A program made the position numbers and the translations under genes. Positions 18,144 through 27,056 of a stretch of 64,000 bases of DNA are shown piece by piece; positions within the stretch are counted from its first letter, which is position 1; every line of letters starts with the position of its first letter. The notes below the pieces were generated by a model that made no database searches, was not told the origin of the DNA, and saw only the letters and a program-made list of their open reading frames with translations. The stretch is from Paenirhizobium naphthalenivorans. GTDB lineage: Bacteria; Pseudomonadota; Alphaproteobacteria; Rhizobiales; Rhizobiaceae. The DNA is taken from positions 1 through 64,000 of the forward strand of contig NZ_BJZP01000004.1 of assembly GCF_007992095.1 (NCBI RefSeq), given 5' to 3'.

Positions 18144-18749
18144 TCAAAGCTTGGCGATGATCTTGCGCAGCTCCGCGTCGCGTGCGCCGAGCATCAGCAC
18201 GTTCTTCAGCGCTTCCTTCGGATCGTGGGTGCGAAAGAGAAGGCCGTTGTCGCGGACCGAGCGGTCGATCGCCATAGACCGCGTTTCCTTGTCGGGATGG
18301 ATCGCGACGGCGAAATACATGCGCGAGTAGTTCGGCCGGATATGCTGGAAGAACTGCTCTCCGCCGCCCACTTCGGCGAAGAAATTGGCGATGTAGAAGG
18401 CCCATTTGACGTCGGCATATTTGGCGAAGTTGGCTTTCGCCGCCGTCACGTGGCAATAGCCGAGATGCGGGCGGTTTTCGAGCGTCTTGTGGAAGATCAG
18501 CTTGGGGAACTGGATCGAGCGGTGGAAGCCGTTGATGCGTTCGTGGGTCTTTTCACCCGCCGCCTCCAGCTTGCGCGCGGTGCGCTCCGCCACTTCCTCG
18601 TAGGTCAGATAGCGCTTCTCTTCCGCCAGCCAGTCTTCTCGATGGCGGGAAATGCGTCCGGTGCGCAGGAATTCGGTATGCACGGCCTTGACCGGCAGGC
18701 CGGGCTTTGCTCCGGATTTGGGGGCGGCGAAATATCGCAGCTTTTGCAT
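18144..18749 (-). CDS. Conserved hypothetical protein, DUF6656-like
   Basis: 201 residues, soluble and basic, without signal peptide. Conserved-looking blocks are FLRTGRISRHREDWLAEEKR, RINGFHRSIQFPKLIFHKT, GYCHVTAAKANFAKYADV and NYSRMYFAVAIHPDKE. The pattern matches a rhizobial family that I recall as DUF6656, without known function. It is convergent with the GGDEF gene and divergent from the riboswitch-controlled operon, with no partner gene. Confidence 0.6.
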   Translation of the reverse strand: MQKLRYFAAPKSGAKPGLPVKAVHTEFLRTGRISRHREDWLAEEKRYLTYEEVAERTARKLEAAGEKTHERINGFHRSIQFPKLIFHKTLENRPHLGYCHVTAAKANFAKYADVKWAFYIANFFAEVGGGEQFFQHIRPNYSRMYFAVAIHPDKETRSMAIDRSVRDNGLLFRTHDPKEALKNVLMLGARDAELRKIIAKL

Positions 18750-19062
18750 GGGCTGGCTCTGATCCTAAGGCCGATGCGCCGATCATACGACACCGAGATT
18801 AATGACATTTTTCCGTATCCTGAGCGCCGTCGGTTTCGCGAGGCTTGCGCACCTGTCCTGGATGTTTTTTCTGTTGGCTGGTCATTTTGCGTCATCATTT
18901 TTGCGCGGCATGGTGAGGTCGAAATCCATGTGCTTGAAAGCGCTATTGAAATTGTGACGTCACTCGGTCTGGCAAGAAAATTCGCGTGTCGCAAACGCTT
19001 GAGGCCGTGTCGTTTCGCAATGCGGCGACGCTCTGTCTCTGTGCTTATATGACCCTGAACTC
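18750..19062. other. Intergenic region before the cobalamin riboswitch
   Basis: About 310 bases between the leftward hypothetical gene and the riboswitch. It should hold the promoter of the Rieske operon, probably in the AT-rich part near 18880-18960, but no clear -35/-10 pair stands out. I see no gene. Confidence 0.45.
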
Positions 19063-19240
19063 GAGGTGCCGCCCGGCTAGGGAAGGGCGGGAAATCGGGA
19101 AGCCGGTCGAATTCCGGCGCTGCCCCCGCAACGGTAGTGGAGAATGCGTGACGGCCAAAGACCACTGGGGCGATTGTCCTGGGAAGGTGCCGCATGCGGT
19201 CCGGGGAAGGACCGCTCCAGAGCCCGGAAACCAGCCTTTG
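19063..19240 (+). promoter_or_regulatory. Cobalamin (B12) riboswitch
   Basis: The aptamer core is unmistakable: GAGGTGCC at 19063, GGGAAATCGGGAAGCCGGT at 19089-19107, the hallmark GCTGCCCCCGCAACGGTA around 19119-19136, and a B12 box AGCCCGGAAACCAGCC at 19221-19236. The expression platform probably includes an inverted repeat, CCGAGACG (19275-19282) with CGTCTCGG (19304-19311), before the start codon at 19363. B12 riboswitches normally shut genes down when adenosylcobalamin is abundant. The next gene is not a B12 synthesis or transport gene, which is unusual. Confidence 0.93.
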
Positions 19241-19362
19241 AGAATGGAATGGATTGACGGTCGCGGCGGGCGGCCCGAGACGGCTCAGGCCGGCGTCGCA
19301 CGACGTCTCGGTCCGCGCATGGCCTCGTTCTCTGCCACGACGAACGGATAACGAGGACGACA

Positions 19363-20607
19363 ATGGACTTGCACAACACAGTTTTGCGGCAGCTGAAGAA
19401 CCGCCGGGATGGTTTCAGCCTGGAGCAACCCTTCTATATCGACCAGGACTATTTCAAACTCGACATGGAGACGATCTGGTATCGTGATTGGCTGTTCGTC
19501 GGCCATGACTGCGAGATCCCGCGCGCCGGTAATTACGTCACCGCCCAGATCGGCGATTACCCGGTGGTGATCGTGCGCGGCAAGGATCAGGTGATCCGTG
19601 CCTTCCACAACACTTGCCGCCACCGTGGCCACCGCGTCTGCACCCAGGAGCGCGGCGCATCCGCCAAGCTTGTCTGCCCCTATCACCAGTGGACCTACGA
19701 CCTTGACGGTTCGCTGGTCTTCGCCCGGCAGATGGGCGAGAGCTTCGACAAGCAGGATTTCGGCCTGAAGCCGGTCCATTGCGAAAGCGTTGGCGGTTAT
19801 ATCTTTATCTGCCTGGCCAACGAGGCATCGGACTTCGCACCGGTCCGGGCGACGATCGAGCCCTATCTCAAGCCGCATCGGCTGTCGGAAGCCAAGGTCG
19901 CACATCGCAACACGATCATCGAGAAGGGCAATTGGAAGCTCGTCTGGGAGAATAATCGCGAGTGCTATCATTGCGCCGGTAATCATCCGGAACTCTGCCG
20001 CACCTATCCCGAGGCCCCCTCGGCCACCGGCGTGCAGGGCGCCAAGGACGATCCGGTCATCACCGAACACTGGGCGCGCTGCGAGGCCGCCGGCTTGCCG
20101 TCGGAGTTCACCATGGATCCGTCCGGCCAGTTCCGCGTCGCCCGTATGCCGCTGATCCAGGATGCCGAAAGCTATACGATGTCCGGCAAGCGTGCCGTCA
20201 AGCGGCCGCTTTCCGATGACGTCACCGTTTCGCACATCGGAACCATGCTGCTGTTTCACTATCCGACCACCTGGAACCACATTCTCGTCGACCACGCTAT
20301 CTCCTTCCGTGTCTTGCCGATCTCGGCCGAGGAAACCGCCGTCACCACCACCTGGCTTGTCCACAAGGATGCCGTCGAAGGCGTTGACTACAATGTCGAC
20401 GAACTCACCCATGTCTGGAAGATGACCAACGATCAGGACCGCGCCATCGTCGAGGAAAACGCCTTTGGCATCAGGTCTCCGGCCTATGAGCCGGGGCCCT
20501 ATTCCGTCGATCATGAGGGCGGTGTGATGCAGTTCGTCGAATGGTATTCCAATTTCATGGTCGAACGCCTGCAGGGCGACAAGGCCAAGCTTTCGGTCGT
20601 GGCATGA
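19363..20607 (+). CDS. gbcA: Rieske oxygenase, glycine-betaine/stachydrine demethylase type, alpha subunit
   Basis: 414 residues. It belongs to the quaternary-amine demethylase group of Rieske oxygenases (GbcA of Pseudomonas, Stc2 of Sinorhizobium), which oxidise an N-methyl group that leaves as formaldehyde. The Rieske site is CRHRGH and CPYHQW (about 86-111); the mononuclear iron site is ENNRECYHCAGNH (about 197-209). The C-terminal WLVHKDAVEGVDY is a group hallmark. Parts of the core look closer to Stc2 than to Pseudomonas GbcA, so the substrate could be glycine betaine or proline betaine. The reductase follows with an ATGA overlap; a B12 riboswitch precedes. Confidence 0.82.
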   Translation: MDLHNTVLRQLKNRRDGFSLEQPFYIDQDYFKLDMETIWYRDWLFVGHDCEIPRAGNYVTAQIGDYPVVIVRGKDQVIRAFHNTCRHRGHRVCTQERGASAKLVCPYHQWTYDLDGSLVFARQMGESFDKQDFGLKPVHCESVGGYIFICLANEASDFAPVRATIEPYLKPHRLSEAKVAHRNTIIEKGNWKLVWENNRECYHCAGNHPELCRTYPEAPSATGVQGAKDDPVITEHWARCEAAGLPSEFTMDPSGQFRVARMPLIQDAESYTMSGKRAVKRPLSDDVTVSHIGTMLLFHYPTTWNHILVDHAISFRVLPISAEETAVTTTWLVHKDAVEGVDYNVDELTHVWKMTNDQDRAIVEENAFGIRSPAYEPGPYSVDHEGGVMQFVEWYSNFMVERLQGDKAKLSVVA

Positions 20608-21686
20608 GCAAGGCGAGCGCATACAGACACGTCGATGAGATGCGGCCCTGGTCGGACCGCGAACACCTGCTCGAATGCGTGGCCTGGACGCCGGAAGCGC
20701 CGGATGTGATGACCTTCACATTCAAGCCCGAGCGTCCCGGACACTGGTTCCGCTATCTGCCTGGTCAGTTCGTGACGCTGGAAATCCCGGTCGGGCCGGA
20801 ACCGGTGATGCGCACCTACACGCTGTCATCCAGCCCGTCGCGCCCCTACACCATCGCAGTGACAGTCAAGGCGCAGAAGGATTCGATCGGCACCCGCTGG
20901 ATGTTCGACAATCTCAAGCCCGGCATGAAGCTGAAGGCGATCGGCCCGCTCGGCGACTTCTCCTATGTGAAGCATCCCGGCGAGAAATATCTGTTCATCT
21001 CGGCTGGTTCCGGCATTACGCCGATGATGTCGATGACCCGCGACATGGCCGACCGCGAGCCGGACACGGATATGGCCTTCATTCATTGTGCCCGCTCGCC
21101 CGACGACATCATCTTCCGCGCCGAACTGGAATACCGGGCCCGCCATCTGCCCTATTTCCAGCTTGGCGTCATTGTCGAGCAGTTGCAGCGGTCGCAATTC
21201 TGGTCGGGTCTGCGGGGTTTCATAGACAAGGCCAAGATTGCTCTTCTGGCACCTGACTATCTCGACCGCACGGTGTTTTGCTGCGGTCCGGCCCCGTTCA
21301 TGGCGACCGTGCGTGAATCTCTGGAAGGCGCCGGCTTCGACATGAGTCGCTACCACGAGGAGACCTTCCAGCCGGTCGCGCCGGAACTGCCGGTCGTTGT
21401 CGCTGACTATGGCGACGAGGCGAAGCCGACAAAGGTGACCTTTACCATGTCCGGCAAGCAGGGGCTGTGTGAGCCGGGCCATACGCTGCTCCAGGCCGCC
21501 CGCGCCAGCGGTGTGCGCATCGGTGCTGCCTGCGAATCCGGATTGTGCGGCACTTGCAAGGTGATGAAGTTGTCCGGCGAGGTCGAGATGAACCACAATG
21601 GCGGCATTCTCGACGACGAGATCGACGAAGGCTACATCCTCGCCTGCTGCTCGCGGCCGAAAGGCGACGTTGAAATCGAGGCCTGA
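20604..21686 (+). CDS. gbcB: Rieske oxygenase reductase, GbcB type
   Basis: 360 residues. It delivers electrons from NAD(P)H to the oxygenase subunit. Order: FAD-binding reductase domain (MRTYTLSSSPS, about 74-84), NAD-binding domain (FISAGSGITPMMSMTR, CGPAPFM), and a C-terminal plant-type [2Fe-2S] ferredoxin domain with CESGLCGTCK and a fourth Cys near ILACC. The ATG at 20604 overlaps the stop of the upstream gene; an upstream in-frame ATG at 20541 lies inside that gene and is rejected. Confidence 0.9.
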   Translation: MSKASAYRHVDEMRPWSDREHLLECVAWTPEAPDVMTFTFKPERPGHWFRYLPGQFVTLEIPVGPEPVMRTYTLSSSPSRPYTIAVTVKAQKDSIGTRWMFDNLKPGMKLKAIGPLGDFSYVKHPGEKYLFISAGSGITPMMSMTRDMADREPDTDMAFIHCARSPDDIIFRAELEYRARHLPYFQLGVIVEQLQRSQFWSGLRGFIDKAKIALLAPDYLDRTVFCCGPAPFMATVRESLEGAGFDMSRYHEETFQPVAPELPVVVADYGDEAKPTKVTFTMSGKQGLCEPGHTLLQAARASGVRIGAACESGLCGTCKVMKLSGEVEMNHNGGILDDEIDEGYILACCSRPKGDVEIEA

Positions 21687-22002
21687 TCCGCGATTACCGC
21701 CTTGCCTTGCTTCTTTATGTCAGTGACGGCGGACGCTGTGTCGGTGGCCGACCGTCGTTCGTTTTGGGACGGAACCGAAGGGCCCGAGGTGCGTTTGGAG
21801 ACGGGGTTTCGACACGGTGATGTCCTCCGGGCAGTCAGGTGCGATTCTCCGATTGTTAATGTCGTGTTCAGGCAGATTTACCTACTGTCGACGCTGGCTT
21901 TCGCTTATCATGCTCTCCTTCGGCGAAGCCGATCGTGGCGGTGATGCGAAGCGCGTCTCGTCATAGTGCATGCACCACAAACGCAGGGAATGGAGAACTG
22001 AA
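21687..22002. other. Intergenic region before the BA14K gene
   Basis: About 316 bases with no convincing reading frame, hairpin or known regulatory motif. It separates two rightward transcription units and should hold the BA14K promoter. Confidence 0.5.
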
Positions 22003-22419
22003 ATGAAAACCAAGATGAAGCGCCTGGCCGCGCTTGTGCTGGCCTCAGCAGTCGTCCTCACGAGCTTCGTGCCTAGCCAGGCGGCCATGCCACTGCCCGC
22101 CCCGGTCATCAAGGCTCCGTCCGATGTAACCAATGTCGATTACCGTCGCCCGCCGCGGTACTATCGTGGCTATCGTGGTTCCCTTCATCGCCGGCCGGGC
22201 TACCGTTACCACAATGGATATTGGTTCCCGCTTGCCGCTTTTGCCGCCGGCGCGATCATCGGCGGCGCCATCGCGACGCCTACCGCGCCGCGTGCCGCAG
22301 GCATCAACCCCAAGCATTATCAGTGGTGCGCGAACCGCTATCGGTCCTATGATGCCTATAGCAACACGTTCCAGCCGTATCACGGCCCACGTCAGCGCTG
22401 CTATTCGCCCTACTACTGA
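22003..22419 (+). CDS. BA14K family secreted protein
   Basis: 138 residues. A signal peptide (ending near VPSQAA) precedes a basic, Tyr- and Arg-rich segment, a short hydrophobic stretch (LAAFAAGAIIGGAIA, about 82-96), and a C-terminal BA14K-like motif HYQWCANRYRSYDAYSNTFQ with a second Cys near the end. BA14K is named for a Brucella immunogenic protein with reported lectin-like properties; the role here is unknown. The ATG at 22003 is preceded by GGAG; an upstream ATG at 21970 is less likely. A strong terminator follows. Confidence 0.85.
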   Translation: MKTKMKRLAALVLASAVVLTSFVPSQAAMPLPAPVIKAPSDVTNVDYRRPPRYYRGYRGSLHRRPGYRYHNGYWFPLAAFAAGAIIGGAIATPTAPRAAGINPKHYQWCANRYRSYDAYSNTFQPYHGPRQRCYSPYY

Positions 22420-22449
22420 ACCGGCGCCGCAAGGCCGTGATGGATGAAA

Positions 22450-22478
22450 ATGCCCGGCCATCAGCCGGGCATTTTTTT
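22450..22478 (+). terminator. Rho-independent terminator of the BA14K gene
   Basis: A perfect 9-bp stem (22450-22458 with 22464-22472), a 5-base loop and a run of seven T. Confidence 0.9.
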
Positions 22479-22615
22479 GTCCGCAAGGGTGCGGCTCAAG
22501 TGCCATTGCCTGTGGTGCGCTCCTGGATTAAGCACACCGAACCCTTTTTGCGCCGTTGGAATCGGCAACCACCCTGCGGCAGGCTGGGCCTGCGCTCAAG
22601 CCTTTGCTCAAGCCT

Positions 22616-23689
22616 TTACAGCAGCGAGCGCGCGACCGAGCAGACGCAGATCAGCACAAAACTCGCCGGCACACTGTAGCGGATATTGGCGCGAATCGCC
22701 GGTTCGAGATGGGCAAAGCGCAGCTTTCCCGGGAAGTTCGAATAGACCAGAATGATGTTCAGCAGCAGCACCAGGACGAGATAGAAATAGCCGAGCGAGA
22801 CCATGAAGGCGACCGGCGAATTCATCGAGATCGAGCCTGGAAAGCTTGATTCATAGGTGAAGCTCAAGGCCGCGAGTGCCAGAAGCGCCGAGTAGGTCAT
22901 CGGCGCCTTATCGCCAAGAAGCTTCTCCGGTGCCCAGAGGATGAACAGCGATACTGACAGAACGGCGACAAACGGAATGAAGATTGGCAGCAGGTAGTGT
23001 GGCCACTGCCGAGAGACCACAGTCGAGGCCCTGATTCGTACGAAGGGTTTGGCGTTCCAGCCGTAGAACCGCTCCATGACGAACTGGAGCGAGCGTGCGG
23101 TCCAGTTGGATGCCGAAAGCTCCTTGGCGACCGATGACAGTTCCCGGTCGATGTCGTTCATCACGAAGATCACCTCGTCCGCCGAATGGCGGGGTGTTAC
23201 GAGCGAAAGCGTCAACTGCTGCTGATCGAACGGAAAGGTCTGCATGTCGACGTCGACCCGGAAGTCCGCATCCAGCCGGCGAATGCGGGTCACGGTGCCA
23301 TCACTGCGCACAGAAAGCGATACCGAGCTGGACCGTGGTTCGCTGATCTGGTTCTCGATCTCCGTGCCGGGTGTCCACATCTGTCTGAGCCTGGCGTCCG
23401 CATCGGCGCCGACATAATCGAAACGGCCGAAACCGGTCACCTTCGGGTCGAAGGCCTGGCTCGGGTCGCGCCAGCGCTCGGTCATTTCGATCGTCATCGA
23501 TGCCTCGCCGGTTGTTTCGGTGAGGCGGGAAAGGCCGAGGACGCGCATGGCGAAATGGACAGACACCGGCAGACGGATTTCCCGCGGTAAAGGCGGTGAG
23601 GTGTCCTGCGCGGCGGCGGCGGAATGGGCAAGCGCCAACCAGCCGGAAAGGAGGATGAGAAACAGTCGTGGCAATCGCGTGGGCTTCAT
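22616..23689 (-). CDS. Bacterial pentameric ligand-gated ion channel (Cys-loop receptor superfamily)
   Basis: 357 residues. After a signal peptide (about 1-27) comes an extracellular beta-sandwich of about 200 residues carrying the family hallmarks: the W-x-DP strand (ERWRDP, about 81-86), the loop-A motif MWTPG (about 104-108) and FPFD-x-Q (152-157), the core of the Pro-loop/Cys-loop. No Cys pair frames the loop, as in prokaryotic members GLIC and ELIC. Four helices follow: M1 about 231-252, pore-lining M2 about 263-283, M3 about 301-326, M4 about 337-354. The pore helix is bordered by an acidic/basic GDK before it and a Glu near its outer end. Ligand and ion selectivity are unknown. Its ATG overlaps the stop of the Cache gene upstream. 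Confidence 0.87.
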   Translation of the reverse strand: MKPTRLPRLFLILLSGWLALAHSAAAAQDTSPPLPREIRLPVSVHFAMRVLGLSRLTETTGEASMTIEMTERWRDPSQAFDPKVTGFGRFDYVGADADARLRQMWTPGTEIENQISEPRSSSVSLSVRSDGTVTRIRRLDADFRVDVDMQTFPFDQQQLTLSLVTPRHSADEVIFVMNDIDRELSSVAKELSASNWTARSLQFVMERFYGWNAKPFVRIRASTVVSRQWPHYLLPIFIPFVAVLSVSLFILWAPEKLLGDKAPMTYSALLALAALSFTYESSFPGSISMNSPVAFMVSLGYFYLVLVLLLNIILVYSNFPGKLRFAHLEPAIRANIRYSVPASFVLICVCSVARSLL

Positions 23690-24816
23690 GCGGAGCCTCC
23701 GTCGGCCCCGCCGCGGGGCGGGCTGTGTCCGGCCGCCAGGGCATCGATCGCGTCATGCAGGCGGGTGTAGTCGGCAAGGCCGCTTGCGGCAGGAGCATCA
23801 TCGAGCGGCTTTCCGCTCGCGCGCATCTCGGCGTATGTGGCAAGGGCTGCCAGCGGCCGGACGACCATGGCGCGCACCGCGATCATGACGACAGAAAAGG
23901 CGGCGATCATCCCGACGACCACGACGATCATTGCCGTCGCCACGGCACGGAGAAAGCCGCTGTCGAGCCCGGAGAAATCGCGCACGATCAGGATCGCGCC
24001 GATCATTCGCCCGCTGTAGTCGAGGAGCGGCTGGGAGAAGGTGCCGTAGCGCCGGTCGTCGATGCGAGCCGTGCCTTGCACGGGTTCACGCGACAGGCCG
24101 ATGGCGCGGCGGTCCTGGAGCGCCTGGAACAGTGTCGTATTTGTGGCCGCTTCGATGGCGAGGCCTGCTGGCTCCTTCGAGGCGTCGGCGCCCTTTGGTA
24201 CGACGCCGGTCATCGCCTGGCTGAGGAACAGGGCGAAGTCGGCGCCCGAGGCGGATTTCGCCAGTTCGAGCAGGCTCTTGAGATCCACGCCCACTTCGAC
24301 CGTGCCGACCAGCGTTTCGCCGTCCTGGATCGGTGCGACGGCGCGCAGGCTCAAGCCGGCCAGTCCCACCTCTAGCCCCTTCTGCAAGACACGGCTGCGG
24401 TTGGCGGCAAGGATCATCGGGCGGATGGCCGACAGGTCCTGGCCGAAATTCGTGGGGTCCTGGACGCGCAGGAAGCTCTTGATGTCCACGGTGTGGAAAT
24501 GCAGCATGTTGACACCTGCCTCGCTGGCAAGCGCTTCGTAGCTGGGCTTCAGCATCCGGGCGAGACCGTCCCGGTCGCCGGCCTTCATCAGCGCCACGAC
24601 TTGCGGATCGTTGGCGATCCGGTCCGCATGGGTGGCCGAGAGGCTCGCCGCCTGCGCCATGGACGAGGTCAGAAGCAGCGCCGTCGCCTGCATTTCGTTC
24701 ATCTTGCCGGTGTCGAGCTGCCTCTGGCTGCCGCCGACCACGACCAAGCCGCTGATCGACAGGATGAGGGCGAAAAAGGCAGCGGTGGTGATGGCGAGAG
24801 ATCGGTCGAGAGTCAT
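23686..24816 (-). CDS. Membrane Cache sensor protein lacking an output domain
   Basis: 376 residues. One N-terminal helix (about 8-29), a periplasmic region of about 270 residues with the look of a double Cache sensor (SYEALASEAGVNMLHFHTVD, RAVAPIQDGETLVGTVEVGVDL), a second helix (about 306-330), then a short tail that looks like a HAMP domain (VVRPLAALATYAEMRASGKP to DYTRLHDAIDAL) and stops. No kinase, cyclase or chemotaxis signalling domain follows. The stop codon overlaps the start of the ligand-gated channel gene by four bases, so the two proteins are probably made together. A partner or ligand-relay role for the channel is inference. Confidence 0.8.
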   Translation of the reverse strand: MTLDRSLAITTAAFFALILSISGLVVVGGSQRQLDTGKMNEMQATALLLTSSMAQAASLSATHADRIANDPQVVALMKAGDRDGLARMLKPSYEALASEAGVNMLHFHTVDIKSFLRVQDPTNFGQDLSAIRPMILAANRSRVLQKGLEVGLAGLSLRAVAPIQDGETLVGTVEVGVDLKSLLELAKSASGADFALFLSQAMTGVVPKGADASKEPAGLAIEAATNTTLFQALQDRRAIGLSREPVQGTARIDDRRYGTFSQPLLDYSGRMIGAILIVRDFSGLDSGFLRAVATAMIVVVVGMIAAFSVVMIAVRAMVVRPLAALATYAEMRASGKPLDDAPAASGLADYTRLHDAIDALAAGHSPPRGGADGGSA

Positions 24817-24984
24817 GGCATCGGTTCCGGGGGGCAGCTTCGCTGGATCCCTCAGCTAGGCCATTTGTCTACAACGTGCATCGTCCAACTTTGGGCTTAT
24901 TCGGCGCGCCGCCACTGTTCGACCTGGCCCGGATCGGCTAGCTCTTGGTCTGGTCTGTCGGGGTAGTCGGACCGCAAAACGGTT

Positions 24985-25000
24985 TGACGTTTACGTAAAA
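24985..25000. promoter_or_regulatory. Palindromic operator-like site upstream of the acyl-CoA dehydrogenase
   Basis: GACGTTTACGTAAAA contains the perfect palindrome TTTACGTAAA (24990-24999), about 90 bases before the start codon. It resembles sites recalled for LiuR/PsrA-type regulators of branched-chain and fatty-acid degradation. No such regulator gene lies in the window. Confidence 0.4.
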
Positions 25001-25087
25001 ATCAACTAGCCAAAACGACACGTTTCCGCCGTCGCCGCGAAGCCGGCCGCGCGGGAAACCGCCAGTCGTATCCAGGAGGAGAAACCC

Positions 25088-26866
25088 ATGTACAAGGCGC
25101 CGGTAGACGAAATCGCGTTCACCCTCAAGCATGTCGCCGGAATGGCAGATGCGCTCGAACAGGGGCGACTGGGTGATCTGAGCGACGACCTCGTCGATGC
25201 CATCCTGGTTGAAGCCGGACGTTTTGCCTCCGACGAGGTGGCACCGCTCGCCGAGATCGGCGACAAGCAGGGTGCCCGCATGGTCGACGGCAAGGTCATC
25301 GTTCCGGACGGCTGGGCCGAGCTTTACCGGCATTGGGCCGAAGGCGGCTGGAATTCGCTGGTCGCGCCGGAAGAGTTCGGCGGGCAGGCCCTGCCGCATA
25401 TGCTCAACGTCGCGGCGCTGGAGATGTGGAATTCCGGCTCCATGGCCTTCGCGCTCGGGCCGACGCTGACCATGGGCGCTTCGGAAGCGCTTGCCACCCA
25501 CGGCAGCGCCGAACTCAAGGAAAAATTCCTGCACAAGATGGTGTCCGGCGAATGGACCGCCTCGATGAACCTGACCGAGCCGCATGCCGGCTCCGACCTC
25601 GGCGTGATGAAGTCGCGCGCTGAGCGCCGCGACGACGGCAGCTATCGCATCTTCGGTCAGAAGATCTTCATCACCTGGGGCGAACATGAGATCACCGACA
25701 ATATCGTCCATCTGGTTCTCGCCCGTCTGCCAGACGCGCCGGCCGGCACGCGTGGCATCTCGCTCTTCCTCGTGCCGAAGTTCCTGCTCAATGACGACGG
25801 CTCGATCGGCGCCCGCAACGATCTGCATTGCCATTCGCTCGAACACAAGCTCGGCATCCATGGCTCGCCGACCTGCACGATGATCTACGGCGACGGCAAG
25901 TTCGGTGACGAACCGGGCGCCGTTGGCTATCTGATCGGCGAGGAGAACAAGGGGCTCGCCTGCATGTTCACCATGATGAACAACGCCCGCCTCGCGGTCG
26001 GCATGCAGGGTGTGGCGATCTGTGAAGCGGCGACCCAGAAGGCGGTCGAATACGCCAAGGAACGCACCCAGGGCAGGGCGCCGGGTTGGACCGGGGCCGG
26101 CATGAGCCCGATCATCGAGCATCCGGACGTCGCCCGCACGCTTGTCACCATGAAGGCGCTGACGCAGGGCTCGCGCGCCATCTGCTATTCCTGCGCCCAT
26201 GCCATCGACATGTCGCATCACACGGACGGCGCGGAGGCGAAGAAGTGGGCGGAGCGCGGCGCGCTTCTGACACCGATCGCCAAGTCCTTTGCCACCGATG
26301 CCGGCGTCGATGTCGCGTCGATGGGCATCCAGGTACACGGTGGTATGGGTTTCATCGAAGAGACCGGTGCTGCCCGCTATCTGCGTGACGCCCGTATCGC
26401 TCCGATCTATGAAGGCACCAATGGCATCCAGGCGGCCGATCTTGTCACCCGCAAGCTGCCGCTATCGGATGGCGGCCAGGTGCGCGGCTTCATCGCCGAA
26501 CTGAAGGACATCGCCAAGGCGGTGCGTGGTTCCAACCTCGACGGCTTCGGCACCACCGCCGACCGGCTGGACGCAAGTCTTGCCGACCTCGAGGAGACGA
26601 CCGAATGGCTGCTCGCCCGTCTTGGTGAAGGCAATGTGGCCGCCGCTCTCGCCGGCGCCACCGCCTACCAGCGCCTGTTCGGTCTGGCCCTGACCGGCAC
26701 ATATCTTGCCAAGGGTGCGCTCGCCGACGAGGGCCACGGTCGCGATCATCGCGTCGCGCTCTGCCGCTTCGCCGCTGAGAACCTGATCGCCGAGACCGCG
26801 GCACTGAAGGACCGTGTCATCAACGGCGAAGCGAGCCTGACAGCCGCGCGTGTGCTGTTCGCCTGA
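25088..26866 (+). CDS. Acyl-CoA dehydrogenase, long form with C-terminal extension
   Basis: 592 residues, the length of the 60-kDa acyl-CoA dehydrogenase group (FadE5/DmdC-like) rather than the 380-residue form. It introduces a 2,3-double bond into an acyl-CoA, passing electrons to ETF. Visible: ASMNLTEPHAGSDLG and the FAD/substrate region QKIFITWGEHE, the C-terminal flavin-binding VHGGMGFIEETGAARYLRDARI, the catalytic-base region IYEGTNGIQ, and an extra C-terminal domain of about 130 residues. The chain-length preference is not readable. A good ribosome site (AGGAGGAG) lies before the ATG. An enoyl-CoA hydratase follows 190 bases later. Confidence 0.93.
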   Translation: MYKAPVDEIAFTLKHVAGMADALEQGRLGDLSDDLVDAILVEAGRFASDEVAPLAEIGDKQGARMVDGKVIVPDGWAELYRHWAEGGWNSLVAPEEFGGQALPHMLNVAALEMWNSGSMAFALGPTLTMGASEALATHGSAELKEKFLHKMVSGEWTASMNLTEPHAGSDLGVMKSRAERRDDGSYRIFGQKIFITWGEHEITDNIVHLVLARLPDAPAGTRGISLFLVPKFLLNDDGSIGARNDLHCHSLEHKLGIHGSPTCTMIYGDGKFGDEPGAVGYLIGEENKGLACMFTMMNNARLAVGMQGVAICEAATQKAVEYAKERTQGRAPGWTGAGMSPIIEHPDVARTLVTMKALTQGSRAICYSCAHAIDMSHHTDGAEAKKWAERGALLTPIAKSFATDAGVDVASMGIQVHGGMGFIEETGAARYLRDARIAPIYEGTNGIQAADLVTRKLPLSDGGQVRGFIAELKDIAKAVRGSNLDGFGTTADRLDASLADLEETTEWLLARLGEGNVAAALAGATAYQRLFGLALTGTYLAKGALADEGHGRDHRVALCRFAAENLIAETAALKDRVINGEASLTAARVLFA

Positions 26867-26884
26867 GGATCCCTTCCCCAACAA

Positions 26885-26907
26885 CCCCTCCCCACGAAGG
26901 GGAGGGG
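26885..26907. repeat. Perfect GC palindrome, rhizobial intergenic type
   Basis: CCCCTCCCC (26885-26893) and GGGGAGGGG (26899-26907) form a 9-bp perfect inverted repeat with a 5-base loop. No T run follows, so it is more like the short repeated palindromes of rhizobial genomes than a terminator. A related but imperfect repeat occurs near 36972-37000. Confidence 0.6.
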
Positions 26908-27056
26908 CCTAGCGTGCCGCCACTGTTGGACATACGGCCGAAAGCTGGCTGCAGTTTTCTCGCTCCTTGCGGGGAGATGGCCGGCGGGCCGGCGCGGGAG
27001 TTTTCGTTTGAAACGATCTCCCTCATAGGAACTGAGACACCAACTGGGAGATATCC

